Source: Ignavibacteriota bacterium
GTDB taxonomy: Bacteria; Bacteroidota; Ignavibacteria; Ignavibacteriales; Melioribacteraceae
Assembly: GCA_013112585.1 (NCBI GenBank)
Contig: JABFGH010000015.1
Coordinates: 1 to 64,000, forward strand
Length of the DNA: 64,000 nt
Reading direction: 5' to 3'
This document shows positions 1-8,234 of the stretch, piece after piece. The position numbers and the translations under genes were made by a program. Within the stretch, counting starts at the first letter, position 1. The number at the start of each line of letters is the position of its first letter. Under the pieces are notes generated by a model. The model saw only the letters and a program-made list of their open reading frames with translations. It did not search any database and was not told where the DNA came from.

Positions 1-144
1 AAACATAGTAAAAGTATTCTATTTTATCAAAAATAATAGTATCAATTGGAACGTAAGAATCATTCCAATTGATACAAAAAATAATAAAAAATACAGATAA
101 ATAAACTTGACTTTCAACGGAATAACTTTGGGGTAATTTTGTAC

Positions 145-228
145 GACTACGAAGTAGTCAAATATAAATAACCATAGGAGAATCCTATGGAATAAAGGAA
201 ATAGCATATAACACAACCCCAGCGGGGT
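145..228. repeat. Cluster of short perfect hairpins
   Basis: Three perfect inverted repeats with 3-base loops follow one another: GACTAC-GAA-GTAGTC (145-159), CCATAGGA-GAA-TCCTATGG (172-190) and CAACCCC-AGC-GGGGTTG (212-228). A longer one, TATCAATTGGAA with an 11-base loop, lies just upstream at 40-74. No convincing gene covers 1-516, so this is an intergenic palindrome cluster. None has a clean T-tract typical of an intrinsic terminator. Confidence 0.6.
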
Positions 229-410
229 TGAAGAATAATTGCTGTAATAATTAGAACTTCGCCTTATAAAGTAAGTTATTAAGTAAATCTAGAGAAAAGT
301 GATAGTGGATAATAGATGCTGGATTAAATACCTGAGCTGATTTTTATTGTTTAGCAAAAAAGATGTTGAACTACTAACGCAGCTCTAAAACATTACCCCC
401 TTTTACTAAT

Positions 411-440
411 ACAAACACCTGACTGCCGTCAGGTGTTTGT
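411..440. repeat. 13-bp hairpin downstream of queD
   Basis: ACAAACACCTGAC and GTCAGGTGTTTGT form a perfect 13-bp stem around a 4-base loop. It lies about 75 bases beyond the queD stop on the minus strand, so it could end or protect the queED transcript. The following minus-strand bases are not U-rich, so a standard rho-independent terminator is not supported. The core CCTGACTGCCGTCAGG resembles the GC-rich palindromes found elsewhere in the window. Confidence 0.5.
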
Positions 441-516
441 AGAAAATTTCATGATGATATTAATTAGAACCACAGCGTTGTTCAATATGTTTTTGAGTTT
501 TCACCTCACATATATA

Positions 517-930
517 TCAGAAAATTAATTCCTCTTCCGCATAAGTATTTTCAGTTTCAAAAACTTTAACAGATATTTTATTGATATTGCCGGGCAATTC
601 TCTTTCAGCAATTTTTTCTAAAAAATATTTACATAAATTTTCGGCAGTGGATTCAAATTTTACAACGGTATGTTTTGAGTTTAACTTCTTTAGCATCTCC
701 TGCAATTCCGTGTCATTTTCATAAACTAAAAAACCATGATCAAGCTCTTCTACAAGCGGGGCAACAATTTCTTTAACATCGTAATAATCAAGCACCATAC
801 CGTTCTCGTCAACGTCACCAGTAAATTCAACCATCATTTTATAAGAATGACCATGAAGGTTAATACATTTACCTTTATGAAATTTTAATCTATGTCCCAT
901 TTCCCATCTAAATTCTTTTGCAATTTTCAT
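517..930 (-). CDS. queD: 6-carboxytetrahydropterin synthase QueD
   Basis: The predicted product makes 6-carboxy-5,6,7,8-tetrahydropterin from dihydroneopterin triphosphate, an early step towards queuosine and other 7-deazapurines. Visible family features are the zinc-binding histidine after MGH, the CINLHGH stretch carrying the catalytic Cys and two zinc His residues, the DHGFLV segment, and the glutamate in ESTAENL. About 137 aa is normal for the family. The reading frame extends further upstream, but the ATG at 930 overlaps the queE TGA by one base and begins a family-like MKIAKEF start, so it was chosen. It is translationally coupled to queE. The CxxxHGH pattern favours QueD over eukaryotic-type 6-pyruvoyl-tetrahydropterin synthase. 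Confidence 0.88.
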   Translation of the reverse strand: MKIAKEFRWEMGHRLKFHKGKCINLHGHSYKMMVEFTGDVDENGMVLDYYDVKEIVAPLVEELDHGFLVYENDTELQEMLKKLNSKHTVVKFESTAENLCKYFLEKIAERELPGNINKISVKVFETENTYAEEELIF

Positions 931-1568
931 CATACACCTCGTTCTTCGGGCTTCCAAATAAATTTATGCATCTGTAATTGAAAGCGTACATTCAGTTTGT
1001 CTTCTAAAATCCAATTTGTTAATGTTAAAGGTTCCAGTTCATCAAACACAACTGAGAAGAGAACCTCACATTTTTCATTAATTTTGTATTTACTAATTAT
1101 TTCTTTAGCCCATTCATAATCTTCTCTTGTACCGATTACAAATTTAACTTCATCAATTGATTTTAAATAGTCTAAATTTTCATATAGATTTTTACCCTTC
1201 ATATTACTGGAGGGGCACTTTAAATCTAAAATTACTCTTACTCTTTTATCAATATTTTCAATAGGTAAACTTCCGCCGGTTTCAAGTAAAACTTCGTAAT
1301 CTTCATCGCAAAGTTTCCGCATCAAATGAATTGAATCTTTTTGAACTAAAGGTTCTCCGCCTGTAACTTCAACCAAGCTGCAGTTATATTTTTTAACTTC
1401 TTCAATTATCTCTTCGATGCTCATTTCTTCGCCGTCATAAAATGCATATTCCGTATCACAATAACTACAGCGCAAATTGCAGTATGTTAATCTTATAAAC
1501 ACACAAGGTTTTCCGGCAAAAGTGCTTTCTCCCTGTATTGAAAAATATATTTCGTTTACTTTTAACAA
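930..1568 (-). CDS. queE: 7-carboxy-7-deazaguanine synthase QueE (radical SAM)
   Basis: Radical SAM enzyme that converts 6-carboxytetrahydropterin to 7-carboxy-7-deazaguanine in the queuosine pathway. The N-terminal SIQGES motif is followed by the CNLRCSYC cluster (CX3CX2C), which binds the 4Fe-4S centre, and by a TGGEPL segment near residue 110 that contacts SAM. At 212 aa it has the usual compact QueE length. It starts with TTG (1568-1566). It precedes queD with a one-base stop/start overlap, so the two form an operon that supplies consecutive steps. queC and queF are not present in the window. Confidence 0.9.
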   Translation of the reverse strand: MLKVNEIYFSIQGESTFAGKPCVFIRLTYCNLRCSYCDTEYAFYDGEEMSIEEIIEEVKKYNCSLVEVTGGEPLVQKDSIHLMRKLCDEDYEVLLETGGSLPIENIDKRVRVILDLKCPSSNMKGKNLYENLDYLKSIDEVKFVIGTREDYEWAKEIISKYKINEKCEVLFSVVFDELEPLTLTNWILEDKLNVRFQLQMHKFIWKPEERGV

Positions 1569-1768
1569 TTGCTGCTCAATTCTTTTTAATAAAGTACTAA
1601 ATAGAAAATAGTAAAAACTAAAAATTTAATTTGAAAAATAAGGTGCAAATTTAGCAATATAAATTTACTCTTTAAAGTCTATTCAGCAGATAAAATATTA
1701 ATCGAGTAAAGGATACGATTTTTTCCTTGACAATAAGAATGAATGAATTATATTTACTACTGGAATTG

Positions 1769-1825
1769 ACCGAAACTCGAACTGTAACCTACATGGTTGG
1801 CGTTCCGAAAGGATAGAGTTTCGGT
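1769..1825 (+). repeat. Inverted repeat beyond DUF3800
   Basis: ACCGAAACTC (1769-1778) and GAGTTTCGGT (1816-1825) can pair, with an inner AACC/GGTT helix. The right arm is followed by ATTTTTTATT on the plus strand, which is terminator-like in that direction, although no plus-strand gene lies upstream. It could act as a barrier between the queED operon and the DUF3800 remnant. Confidence 0.4.
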
Positions 1826-1833
1826 ATTTTTTA

Positions 1834-2465
1834 TTAATTGTTGTACTTCGGCCAAAATTGGCAATAAATTTCTCGATGAGAAATCATCCTTCTATACTTA
1901 TTATTATCTTTTTTCCCTTTTATCGAATAAGTTATCGCACCGCAAACCATATCTGCTAACTGTAAAAGATTATTTTTATGTGATTGCTGAATCTTAACTT
2001 TTTTAATTTTAATAGAATCCTTTTCATTTATCTTCTTTTTAAGATAAGACTGAAGTTCTAATTTAAATTTTCTTGAACCGCTGCCATCAATAATTACTGT
2101 TGCATTATTAATGTATGGTTTCGCATTTTCAAATACTAAATTACAAGTATATTTATAAAATGATTTGGGATACTTAAAACCTTCGCCATATAAATTGGCT
2201 TTATTGATTGTAATTGTAAGATAGAAAAAGTTGAACGTGGAAATTAAATTGAAAAATTTTTCCTTTGCTTTTTTTGAAGATTCAGAAAAATGAAACTCAT
2301 AATTTGATTCTAAATTTAATTGTGCCCGAAGGTTTTTAATACTATTATCACACTCTAGTGCATCCTCATTGTCTGAAAATATTATTATTGTAACTGTAAA
2401 AAATTACTCGAGCCTTTGTCTAATTTTAATCCAGGATCGCCTGACTCATCAATAAAACAAAGCAT
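1834..2465 (-). pseudogene. DUF3800 protein, frameshifted
   Basis: Starting at the ATG at 2465 the minus strand reads MLCFIDESGDPGLKL, the characteristic acidic N-terminus of DUF3800 proteins, often found near mobile or defence loci. After about 22 codons a run of six T (around 2395-2400) shifts the frame. Continuing in the next frame gives an unbroken reading through FHFSES, VIIDGSGSRKFK and LLQLADMVCGAI, the conserved late motifs, to a stop at 1834. One extra T would restore a protein of about 210 aa. It is either a recent frameshift or a homopolymer sequencing error. Function of the family is uncertain; an RNase H-like nuclease fold is suggested for some members. No other gene occupies 1569-2744. 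Confidence 0.75.
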
Positions 2466-2643
2466 AACTTAATAACCTTTAATGTAATTTATTTGAAAAT
2501 ACAAAAATTAAACATCTTACCGAATTAAAATATTATTACTTCTATTACTTTGTATTGGCGCTGTAATATTATTTAATTGGAAGTGGTTTCGGAGACAATC
2601 TGATAAAGCTAGTTGAAGAAAATATAAGGAGGAATAAAAATAA

Positions 2644-2669
2644 AAAAGCTCACCTGGCGATGAGCTTTT
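2644..2669 (-). terminator. Rho-independent terminator of the M16 protease gene
   Basis: AAAAGCTCA and TGAGCTTTT form a 9-bp stem with an 8-base loop. Read on the minus strand the stem is followed by TTTTTATTTTTATT, and it lies about 75 bases after the stop at 2745, so it fits as the terminator of the peptidase gene. Confidence 0.75.
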
Positions 2670-2744
2670 CATTGGTTTTTATATAGTCGCAAACAAATTA
2701 TTTACCAATAGAAGAGAACTATAAGAAATATTTAGAAAATCTTA

Positions 2745-5510
2745 CTATTTCGGTTCTAAATCTTGTTTAGTAACGGTACCTGCTACAACAGTTACGAGTT
2801 TTGCAGGGTCAACGTATTTTTTTATTACACTATTAACTTCATCAAGACTTAAATCTGCAACAAGTTCCGGGTAATCATCCAGGTAGCTTGGTGAATATCC
2901 CCTTTCCGCAAAGCTTAAAATTTGTGAAGCTAAACCGCCTGTAGTAGAAAGACCGATTTTATAACTTCCAATCATTCGGGTTTTTGAATTTTTCAATTCT
3001 TCCTCACTTACTCCTTCGCTTACCCATCTTTTAAGTTCGCGCATTGTAGATGAGTATCCTTGATGAAGCAGATCGGGGGAGAATGTTCCTGAAATATACC
3101 AGGTCCCATCGGCAAAAACATCACCTGAATGGTTCGATGAAATGCCGTAGGTTAAACCTTCTTCATCTCTAATAATTGACATCAATCTTGCCGTAAAACT
3201 TCTTCCGCCGAAAATTTGATTGGCGCAATTAAAAGCAATGTAGTCATCATCAGTTTTCTGCAGATTGGTTATCTGTCCAATTCTTAATGTAGCGCTGGTT
3301 TTATCTTCCAGTCTCACTATTTCAGTTGCATCTTTAACTATTATTTTAGCATCATCAAAACTGGGATAGTTTATACCCCCTTTCCAGCCGGTAAAATATT
3401 TTTTAACTGCAGATTCTACTTCATCGCTTTCAACATCGCCAACTAAAACGAAAATCATAGATTTGGGACCATAGTATTTTTTATGAAACTCTTTTACATC
3501 GGCGATTTCAACTTTATCAATATCTGCAATAAGCTGTGCAACGGATGTTTCATGATTCGGATGACCTTTCGGAAAGATCATCTCATTCATTTTCTTTTCT
3601 GCCTGTACATTAGTGTTTTCTAAAAGCTGCTTCATTGAGCCGGCTCTTTGAGCTTTCATTTTTTCAAATTCTGTTTCATCAAAAGCAGGGTAGCGAAGCT
3701 GCTCGGCAATCAATTCAATCACATTCGATAAATCTTTCTTTAAGCATTTACCTCTAAATGTAAGCTTATGTGTGGATACCGAGTAGTTAATACTGGCGCC
3801 CATGTTTTCTAATTTTCCGGCTAAGGAAAACTTATCGTTTTTTGTTGTTCCTTTATCAAGCATGTTGCCTGTAAGGTCCGCTATCATTGAGCTTTTTTCG
3901 GGACTAAAATTATCGCCTGCGGCAAAACTGCCTCTAAAAGTAACTACATCTTTTACATTTGTTTTTCCCGTAATTACTCTTATGCCCGCAACTTTCATGT
4001 CATCAATATTTTCTGAAATGCTTGTTCCTTTTACCGGCATAGGGTTTACGGTAATTGAATTTGAGTTGGGCTGGCTGTTGTTTTCATTCCTGTTGTAATA
4101 CTGTTTCGTTTGATCTTCAAACCAGGATGATGATTGAGCTTTTTCTGTTTTGTTAACATTGTTGCCCCCCGCAGTTTTAGGAATAAAATAGCCTGTGGTT
4201 CTGTGGCTTTTAACAAAATATTTAATTACAAAATCCTGTACATCTTCGGGGGTAACTTTATTTATGTTGTCGGTATAGTTTACATAAGTTGTCCAATCGC
4301 CCCTTGCAATAGCTTCGTTAATTTGACTTGCAATTGAAAACGAACCATCCCTGCCGTAAGCTGTTTCAGCAATAATTTTATTTTTTGCTCTGTTAACTTC
4401 CTCTAAGGTAACGCCCTCTTTTTTAATTTTCTCAATTTCGTCTAAGAGAATTTTTTCACCGTCTTCATGAGTTGTGCCGGGAGCTAAAAAGGCATAATTA
4501 ACAAATAAACTTGGGTCTTTAAATCCGAATGCAAAATTAAAAATATTTACTGCTTTACCCTGGTCAACCATCGCTTTGTAGAGTCGGCTTGTTTTTCCTT
4601 CGGCAAGAATATAATCTAAAATATATGCTGCATAAATTTCGTCGTTTGTACCCTCGGGAATTTTATGACCAATGCCGACAACGCCTAATTGTCCCGCTCT
4701 CGAAACCTCAACTCTTCTTGCTCCTTGCTGTTCCGGTTCAGTTGTATAAATGTCTTTTATTTCGTGCGGTGATGAATCAATTTTGCCATAATATTCTTGA
4801 ATAAGTTTCAATGCATTATCAGTTTCAAAATCGCCTATTATAGTTACAACAGCATTATTAGGCCAGTAGTAAGTATTGTAAAAAGCTCTTAAATCTTTCA
4901 TCGGTACATTTTCAATATCAGATTTCCAGCCGATGGTTGAGTGATGATAAGGATGAGCTTGAAATGCTGCAGCCCAAATTTCAGTGTTCAATGCGCTGAA
5001 AGGACTGTTCTGGCTTCGTTCAAACTCATTTCTAACTACTGTCATTTCTGCGTCTTTATCTTCCTTGCGCAGCAGCAAATTTCTCATTCTATCGGATTCG
5101 ATATCAACAGCTAATTCTAAGTAATCGCTTGGTATGCTTGCGTAATAGTTTGTTCTATCAAGCCAGGTTGTTGCATTTATTCTTGCACCAATGTTGCCAA
5201 GCTTGGCATCAATGTGTCCGCCGTTTGCTTTGTTGTACTTTTCGGTACCTTTAAACATTAAATGTTCAAGAAGGTGAGTAGAACCTGTGTTTCCTGTTAC
5301 CTCGTTTCTGGAGCCGACTAAATAAGTAACCATAAAAGTTAATACCGGTGCAGAATGATCCTCCTGCAGCAGAACGGTTAATCCGTTTGAGTTAAGCCTA
5401 TACTCCGTTATTCCACCGAGCTCTTTTACTTTTGTAAAGCCGTCGGGAGTTGTGTTTGCACTGATTGTCATTGTTATAACCATTGTTAAGAAAAAAATCT
5501 TTTTTAGCAT
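2745..5510 (-). CDS. Secreted M16 zinc metallopeptidase (tandem insulinase-like)
   Basis: A predicted periplasmic or envelope zinc protease of the pitrilysin/insulinase family. Residues 1-19 form a signal peptide. The N-terminal catalytic half holds the inverted zinc motif HLLEH (residues 79-83) and a downstream glutamate in VVRNEFE. The second half repeats the fold without the zinc motif, as usual for the partner domain, and contains the FGGRSFTARL / EEGLTYGI signature. At 921 aa both halves are in one chain, where many relatives are encoded as two genes. A GGAGAAA ribosome-binding site lies 6 bases before the ATG. It is monocistronic and ends at the hairpin at 2644-2669. Confidence 0.9.
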   Translation of the reverse strand: MLKKIFFLTMVITMTISANTTPDGFTKVKELGGITEYRLNSNGLTVLLQEDHSAPVLTFMVTYLVGSRNEVTGNTGSTHLLEHLMFKGTEKYNKANGGHIDAKLGNIGARINATTWLDRTNYYASIPSDYLELAVDIESDRMRNLLLRKEDKDAEMTVVRNEFERSQNSPFSALNTEIWAAAFQAHPYHHSTIGWKSDIENVPMKDLRAFYNTYYWPNNAVVTIIGDFETDNALKLIQEYYGKIDSSPHEIKDIYTTEPEQQGARRVEVSRAGQLGVVGIGHKIPEGTNDEIYAAYILDYILAEGKTSRLYKAMVDQGKAVNIFNFAFGFKDPSLFVNYAFLAPGTTHEDGEKILLDEIEKIKKEGVTLEEVNRAKNKIIAETAYGRDGSFSIASQINEAIARGDWTTYVNYTDNINKVTPEDVQDFVIKYFVKSHRTTGYFIPKTAGGNNVNKTEKAQSSSWFEDQTKQYYNRNENNSQPNSNSITVNPMPVKGTSISENIDDMKVAGIRVITGKTNVKDVVTFRGSFAAGDNFSPEKSSMIADLTGNMLDKGTTKNDKFSLAGKLENMGASINYSVSTHKLTFRGKCLKKDLSNVIELIAEQLRYPAFDETEFEKMKAQRAGSMKQLLENTNVQAEKKMNEMIFPKGHPNHETSVAQLIADIDKVEIADVKEFHKKYYGPKSMIFVLVGDVESDEVESAVKKYFTGWKGGINYPSFDDAKIIVKDATEIVRLEDKTSATLRIGQITNLQKTDDDYIAFNCANQIFGGRSFTARLMSIIRDEEGLTYGISSNHSGDVFADGTWYISGTFSPDLLHQGYSSTMRELKRWVSEGVSEEELKNSKTRMIGSYKIGLSTTGGLASQILSFAERGYSPSYLDDYPELVADLSLDEVNSVIKKYVDPAKLVTVVAGTVTKQDLEPK

Positions 5511-5688
5511 TAATTTTCTCCATGTTTTAGTTTAATTTATTGGATATAGAAGATATAACATACTGCTTAAAATTGAAAGACAACATTTTGGGCAAATAGC
5601 TTAAGGTTAAGTTGGTGCTGAAGGAATAAAATTAGTTTAGGGACATTCCTATCGAGTCATTACACACCCAAAAAATAATTGTAGTTAG

Positions 5689-5720
5689 TTTGACATATAA
5701 TTTTAATGATATTATATTTG
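5689..5720 (+). promoter_or_regulatory. rpsT promoter, Bacteroidota type
   Basis: TTTG at 5689-5692 and TATATTTG at 5713-5720 are separated by 20 bases, matching the Bacteroidota primary sigma factor consensus TTTG-N19/20-TANNTTTG. The same stretch also reads as TTGACA-N17-TATATT. It ends about 30 bases before the S20 start codon. Confidence 0.75.
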
Positions 5721-5751
5721 TATTCTTTTATAAAATAGATTAAGGATAATT

Positions 5752-6015
5752 ATGGCTAATCATAAGTCAGCAAAGAAACGAATAAGAACAAACGAGAGAC
5801 GACGAGTTCGCAATAAAGCATCAATGTCATCTTTAAAAACATTAACAAAAAAAGTTTATGATTCAAAAGAAAAGGCAAATGCTGAAGTTAATTTAAAAGA
5901 AGCAATTTCTTTTATTGATAAAACAGTTAGCAAGGGAAGAATTCATAAAAATACTGCTGCAAGAAGAAAATCAGCCTTAACAAGATTTGTTAACAAATTA
6001 GAAGCTGATAAGTAG
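5752..6015 (+). CDS. rpsT: 30S ribosomal protein S20
   Basis: Binds 16S rRNA early in 30S subunit assembly. The 87-aa lysine/arginine-rich helical protein begins MANHKSAKKRIRTNERRR, the classic S20 N-terminus, and contains the conserved IDKTVSKGRIHKNTAARRKS segment. AAGGATAATT immediately precedes the ATG and supplies the ribosome-binding site. It is a single-gene unit with a strong promoter upstream and a hairpin terminator directly after it. Confidence 0.97.
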   Translation: MANHKSAKKRIRTNERRRVRNKASMSSLKTLTKKVYDSKEKANAEVNLKEAISFIDKTVSKGRIHKNTAARRKSALTRFVNKLEADK

Positions 6016-6032
6016 AAATTAATTTATAAATT

Positions 6033-6070
6033 AAAAAAGCAATGCCGAGTAATTCAGCATTGCTTTTTTT
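6033..6070. terminator. Bidirectional terminator between rpsT and glmU-like gene
   Basis: AAAAAAGCAATGC pairs with GCATTGCTTTTTT around an 11-base loop. The A/T-run flanks allow termination in both directions, for rpsT from the left and the convergent nucleotidyltransferase gene from the right. Confidence 0.85.
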
Positions 6071-6089
6071 ATGATTTAAAATATCAGAT

Positions 6090-7592
6090 TCAATCTAAAT
6101 CTTCAATCGCATCAATTCCTTCGGGCATAGGTAAAAAGAATTTAATTTTCTGTACCATACCATCTTTCTTGTAAAGTTTATCTACACGTTTATTTATAAG
6201 AACACTATGCTCTATAAAAATATCGTCATCAACTATTGTCCCGAACAAATAGCTGGTGCCTTTAATTGTAACATTTTTCCCAATTCGCAATGGGTACTCA
6301 TCACTGCCTGTCATGTTAACGCTCGATTCAATTCTTGAACCTTTACCTATTATTATATTTCCCTTTATTATGTTTCCCCAAAGTATTTCTACATCATCGC
6401 CAATTATAAATTTTTGATCGGGGTAGCATGAAAGATGAACTCCCTGCTCAACATTAACATTTTTACCAAAGTTAACATTTCCGTTTATGTAAACATTTTT
6501 TCCTAAAGTTAAATTATAATTTAGTACAACTCCTTTACCAATGTGAGCACCTTTGCCGATTTTTATATCAAGCGGGACTCCGTTTTTATCATGTTTAATA
6601 ATTTGTTCAATGATTGATTCATCAATGAAAAAATCATCCGGATCATCAATTTCAATAATATCTTTCACTCTTTTGTACATCATGTTACGCGCAATAGCAT
6701 CCATTTGGCGAAGCACTGACTTATTGTTGAACCCCATAATAACATGCTGAAGCGTTGGGCTTATTGCATCAACGGTATATCCTTTTTGATTGAACATCCC
6801 GATTAAATCAGTAATGTAAATTTCATTTTGAATATTGTTGCTTTGAAGTTCACTAATCAATTCCATAAGTTTATCAAACTTAAACGCGTAAACACCGGAG
6901 TTGAACTCGTTATTTTCTATTAGTTCTTTTTTTGTATATGAATATTCACGATTCCCAAACATTACTTTGTAAGGCGCATCCTCTTTTAAGTCCAGTATAT
7001 CCTTATGCTCTAAAATTTCAATTACTTTGCCGGCATCATTTCCGCTGTTGTTTCCTTCTGCATCTTTATCTTTTACTCTAATTATTCTGCCGTAGTTGTT
7101 CTCTTTTGAAGGTCCGTCAAAAATTCCTGTCAGCACCATCATGTCGGCGCCGGACTCTAAAAACTTAGACTTAAAACGTGATACTGTTTTTTCATCAATA
7201 AGTCCCATGTCGCCCGGCAGTACATAAACAATACCGTTGTATTTACTTTTGTCAATATTTTGCAGAGCCACTTGAACCGCATGCCCGGTACCTTTTTGAA
7301 CCTCTTGATGTACGAAGAGTGTATTTTTTCTGTTTCCTATAACCTTAATTACATCTTCTGCTTTTATTCCAACAACTACAATTGAGTTAACGCCGTTTAA
7401 GCCTCTTCTGCATGCGCTGTAAACTCTTTCAACCGTAGGTACGCCCCAAATTTTATGCAGCATTTTTGATGTTTGTGATTTAATTCGTTTTCCATGTCCC
7501 GCGGCTAAGATAATAGCTGTTTCGCTATTGTTATAATCAAATTCCGAAGAATATATATCAATTAAATTATTTATTGATTCATTATTTTCCAT
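6090..7592 (-). CDS. GlmU-like sugar nucleotidyltransferase with left-handed beta-helix
   Basis: The N-terminal half is a sugar-1-phosphate nucleotidyltransferase resembling the uridylyltransferase domain of GlmU: LAAGHGKR (29-36) is the nucleotide-binding loop, followed by the conserved lysine in SKMLHKIWG and by GTGHAVQ and LPGDMGL. The last 170 residues are hexapeptide repeats (GKGAHIGKGVVL, IGKNVTIKG) of a left-handed beta-helix. The acetyltransferase signatures of true GlmU (HIGNFVE and NYDG segments) are not seen, so only the nucleotidyltransferase activity is supported. A 20-residue acidic extension precedes the domain. Likely role is UDP-GlcNAc or related nucleotide-sugar synthesis in the cytoplasm. 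Single gene. Confidence 0.75.
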   Translation of the reverse strand: MENNESINNLIDIYSSEFDYNNSETAIILAAGHGKRIKSQTSKMLHKIWGVPTVERVYSACRRGLNGVNSIVVVGIKAEDVIKVIGNRKNTLFVHQEVQKGTGHAVQVALQNIDKSKYNGIVYVLPGDMGLIDEKTVSRFKSKFLESGADMMVLTGIFDGPSKENNYGRIIRVKDKDAEGNNSGNDAGKVIEILEHKDILDLKEDAPYKVMFGNREYSYTKKELIENNEFNSGVYAFKFDKLMELISELQSNNIQNEIYITDLIGMFNQKGYTVDAISPTLQHVIMGFNNKSVLRQMDAIARNMMYKRVKDIIEIDDPDDFFIDESIIEQIIKHDKNGVPLDIKIGKGAHIGKGVVLNYNLTLGKNVYINGNVNFGKNVNVEQGVHLSCYPDQKFIIGDDVEILWGNIIKGNIIIGKGSRIESSVNMTGSDEYPLRIGKNVTIKGTSYLFGTIVDDDIFIEHSVLINKRVDKLYKKDGMVQKIKFFLPMPEGIDAIEDLD

Positions 7593-7712
7593 ATTACAAA
7601 AAGCCTCAAAGTTTTATTATTTAATTCAAACAAAAATAATCATTTTTAGATTAAGTATTTAACTGCATTCAATTAAAAAATTTTTATCAGATTTACAATA
7701 CACCATTCAACA

Positions 7713-7743
7713 TTTATTTTGTTGAATAATTATTCTATGTTTG
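7713..7743 (+). promoter_or_regulatory. Probable promoter of the 7776 gene
   Basis: TATGTTTG at 7736-7743 matches TANNTTTG. A TTTA box at 7713-7716, one base away from TTTG, lies 19 bases upstream. The spacing to the start codon is about 32 bases. Confidence 0.45.
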
Positions 7744-7775
7744 CATTCAAATAATTATTAAATATTCTATCAGCT

Positions 7776-8234
7776 ATGAAAATCAAATTACTAACATCAA
7801 TATTTATATTACTATTTGCGGTAAATTTAACAGCGCAAAATAAAGGTCTGGGTGCAGGCATTATGTTTGGCGACCCTACCGGCTTTAGTGTAAAAGCCTG
7901 GTTAAGTGATAATCAGGCATTAGACTTTGGACTCGGCTATTCATTTATTCCCGAAGCAAATAAAATAAGTCTTCATGCGGATTATATTTTTCACCTGGAT
8001 GGGATTGAATATACAGATGGAAAAATTCCAATATATTACGGCTTTGGTGCTCGATTAAGATTTAGAGATTCTGAAAGCGGGTCATTTGGTGCAAGGGGAG
8101 TAATAGGGATGTTGTATTATTTTAAGCAAGTGCCCGTGGATCTGTTTTTTGAGATTGCCCCTGTGTTTCAGCTGCTGCCCAAAACAGCACTACATTTTGA
8201 TGCAGCGCTTGGTGCAAGATATTATTTTAATTAA
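7776..8234 (+). CDS. Small outer-membrane beta-barrel-like protein
   Basis: Residues 1-20 form a signal peptide ending LTAQ. The remaining 130 residues alternate polar and aromatic/hydrophobic residues in about eight short strands (for example SVKAWLSDNQALDFGLGYSF and HFDAALGARYYFN) and end with phenylalanine then asparagine. This suggests a small outer-membrane barrel, possibly eight-stranded. No enzyme motif is visible and no specific family is recognised. Its last four bases overlap the end of convergent dnaA. Confidence 0.55.
   Translation: MKIKLLTSIFILLFAVNLTAQNKGLGAGIMFGDPTGFSVKAWLSDNQALDFGLGYSFIPEANKISLHADYIFHLDGIEYTDGKIPIYYGFGARLRFRDSESGSFGARGVIGMLYYFKQVPVDLFFEIAPVFQLLPKTALHFDAALGARYYFN

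Noticed and set aside
19-216. 65-residue hydrophobic reading frame on the minus strand
   Set aside because: It runs through three of the perfect hairpins, has no ribosome-binding site and its composition follows the AT-rich DNA.
1740-1830. Possible tRNA-like T-arm (TTCGAG) on the minus strand
   Set aside because: No acceptor stem, anticodon arm or D-arm can be built; only an inverted repeat is supported.
1797-1997. Plus-strand reading frame of 66 codons
   Set aside because: It is antisense to the readable DUF3800 remnant and has no recognisable features.
6090-7592. Full bifunctional GlmU
   Set aside because: The acetyltransferase motifs of the C-terminal domain are missing, so only a GlmU-like nucleotidyltransferase is called.
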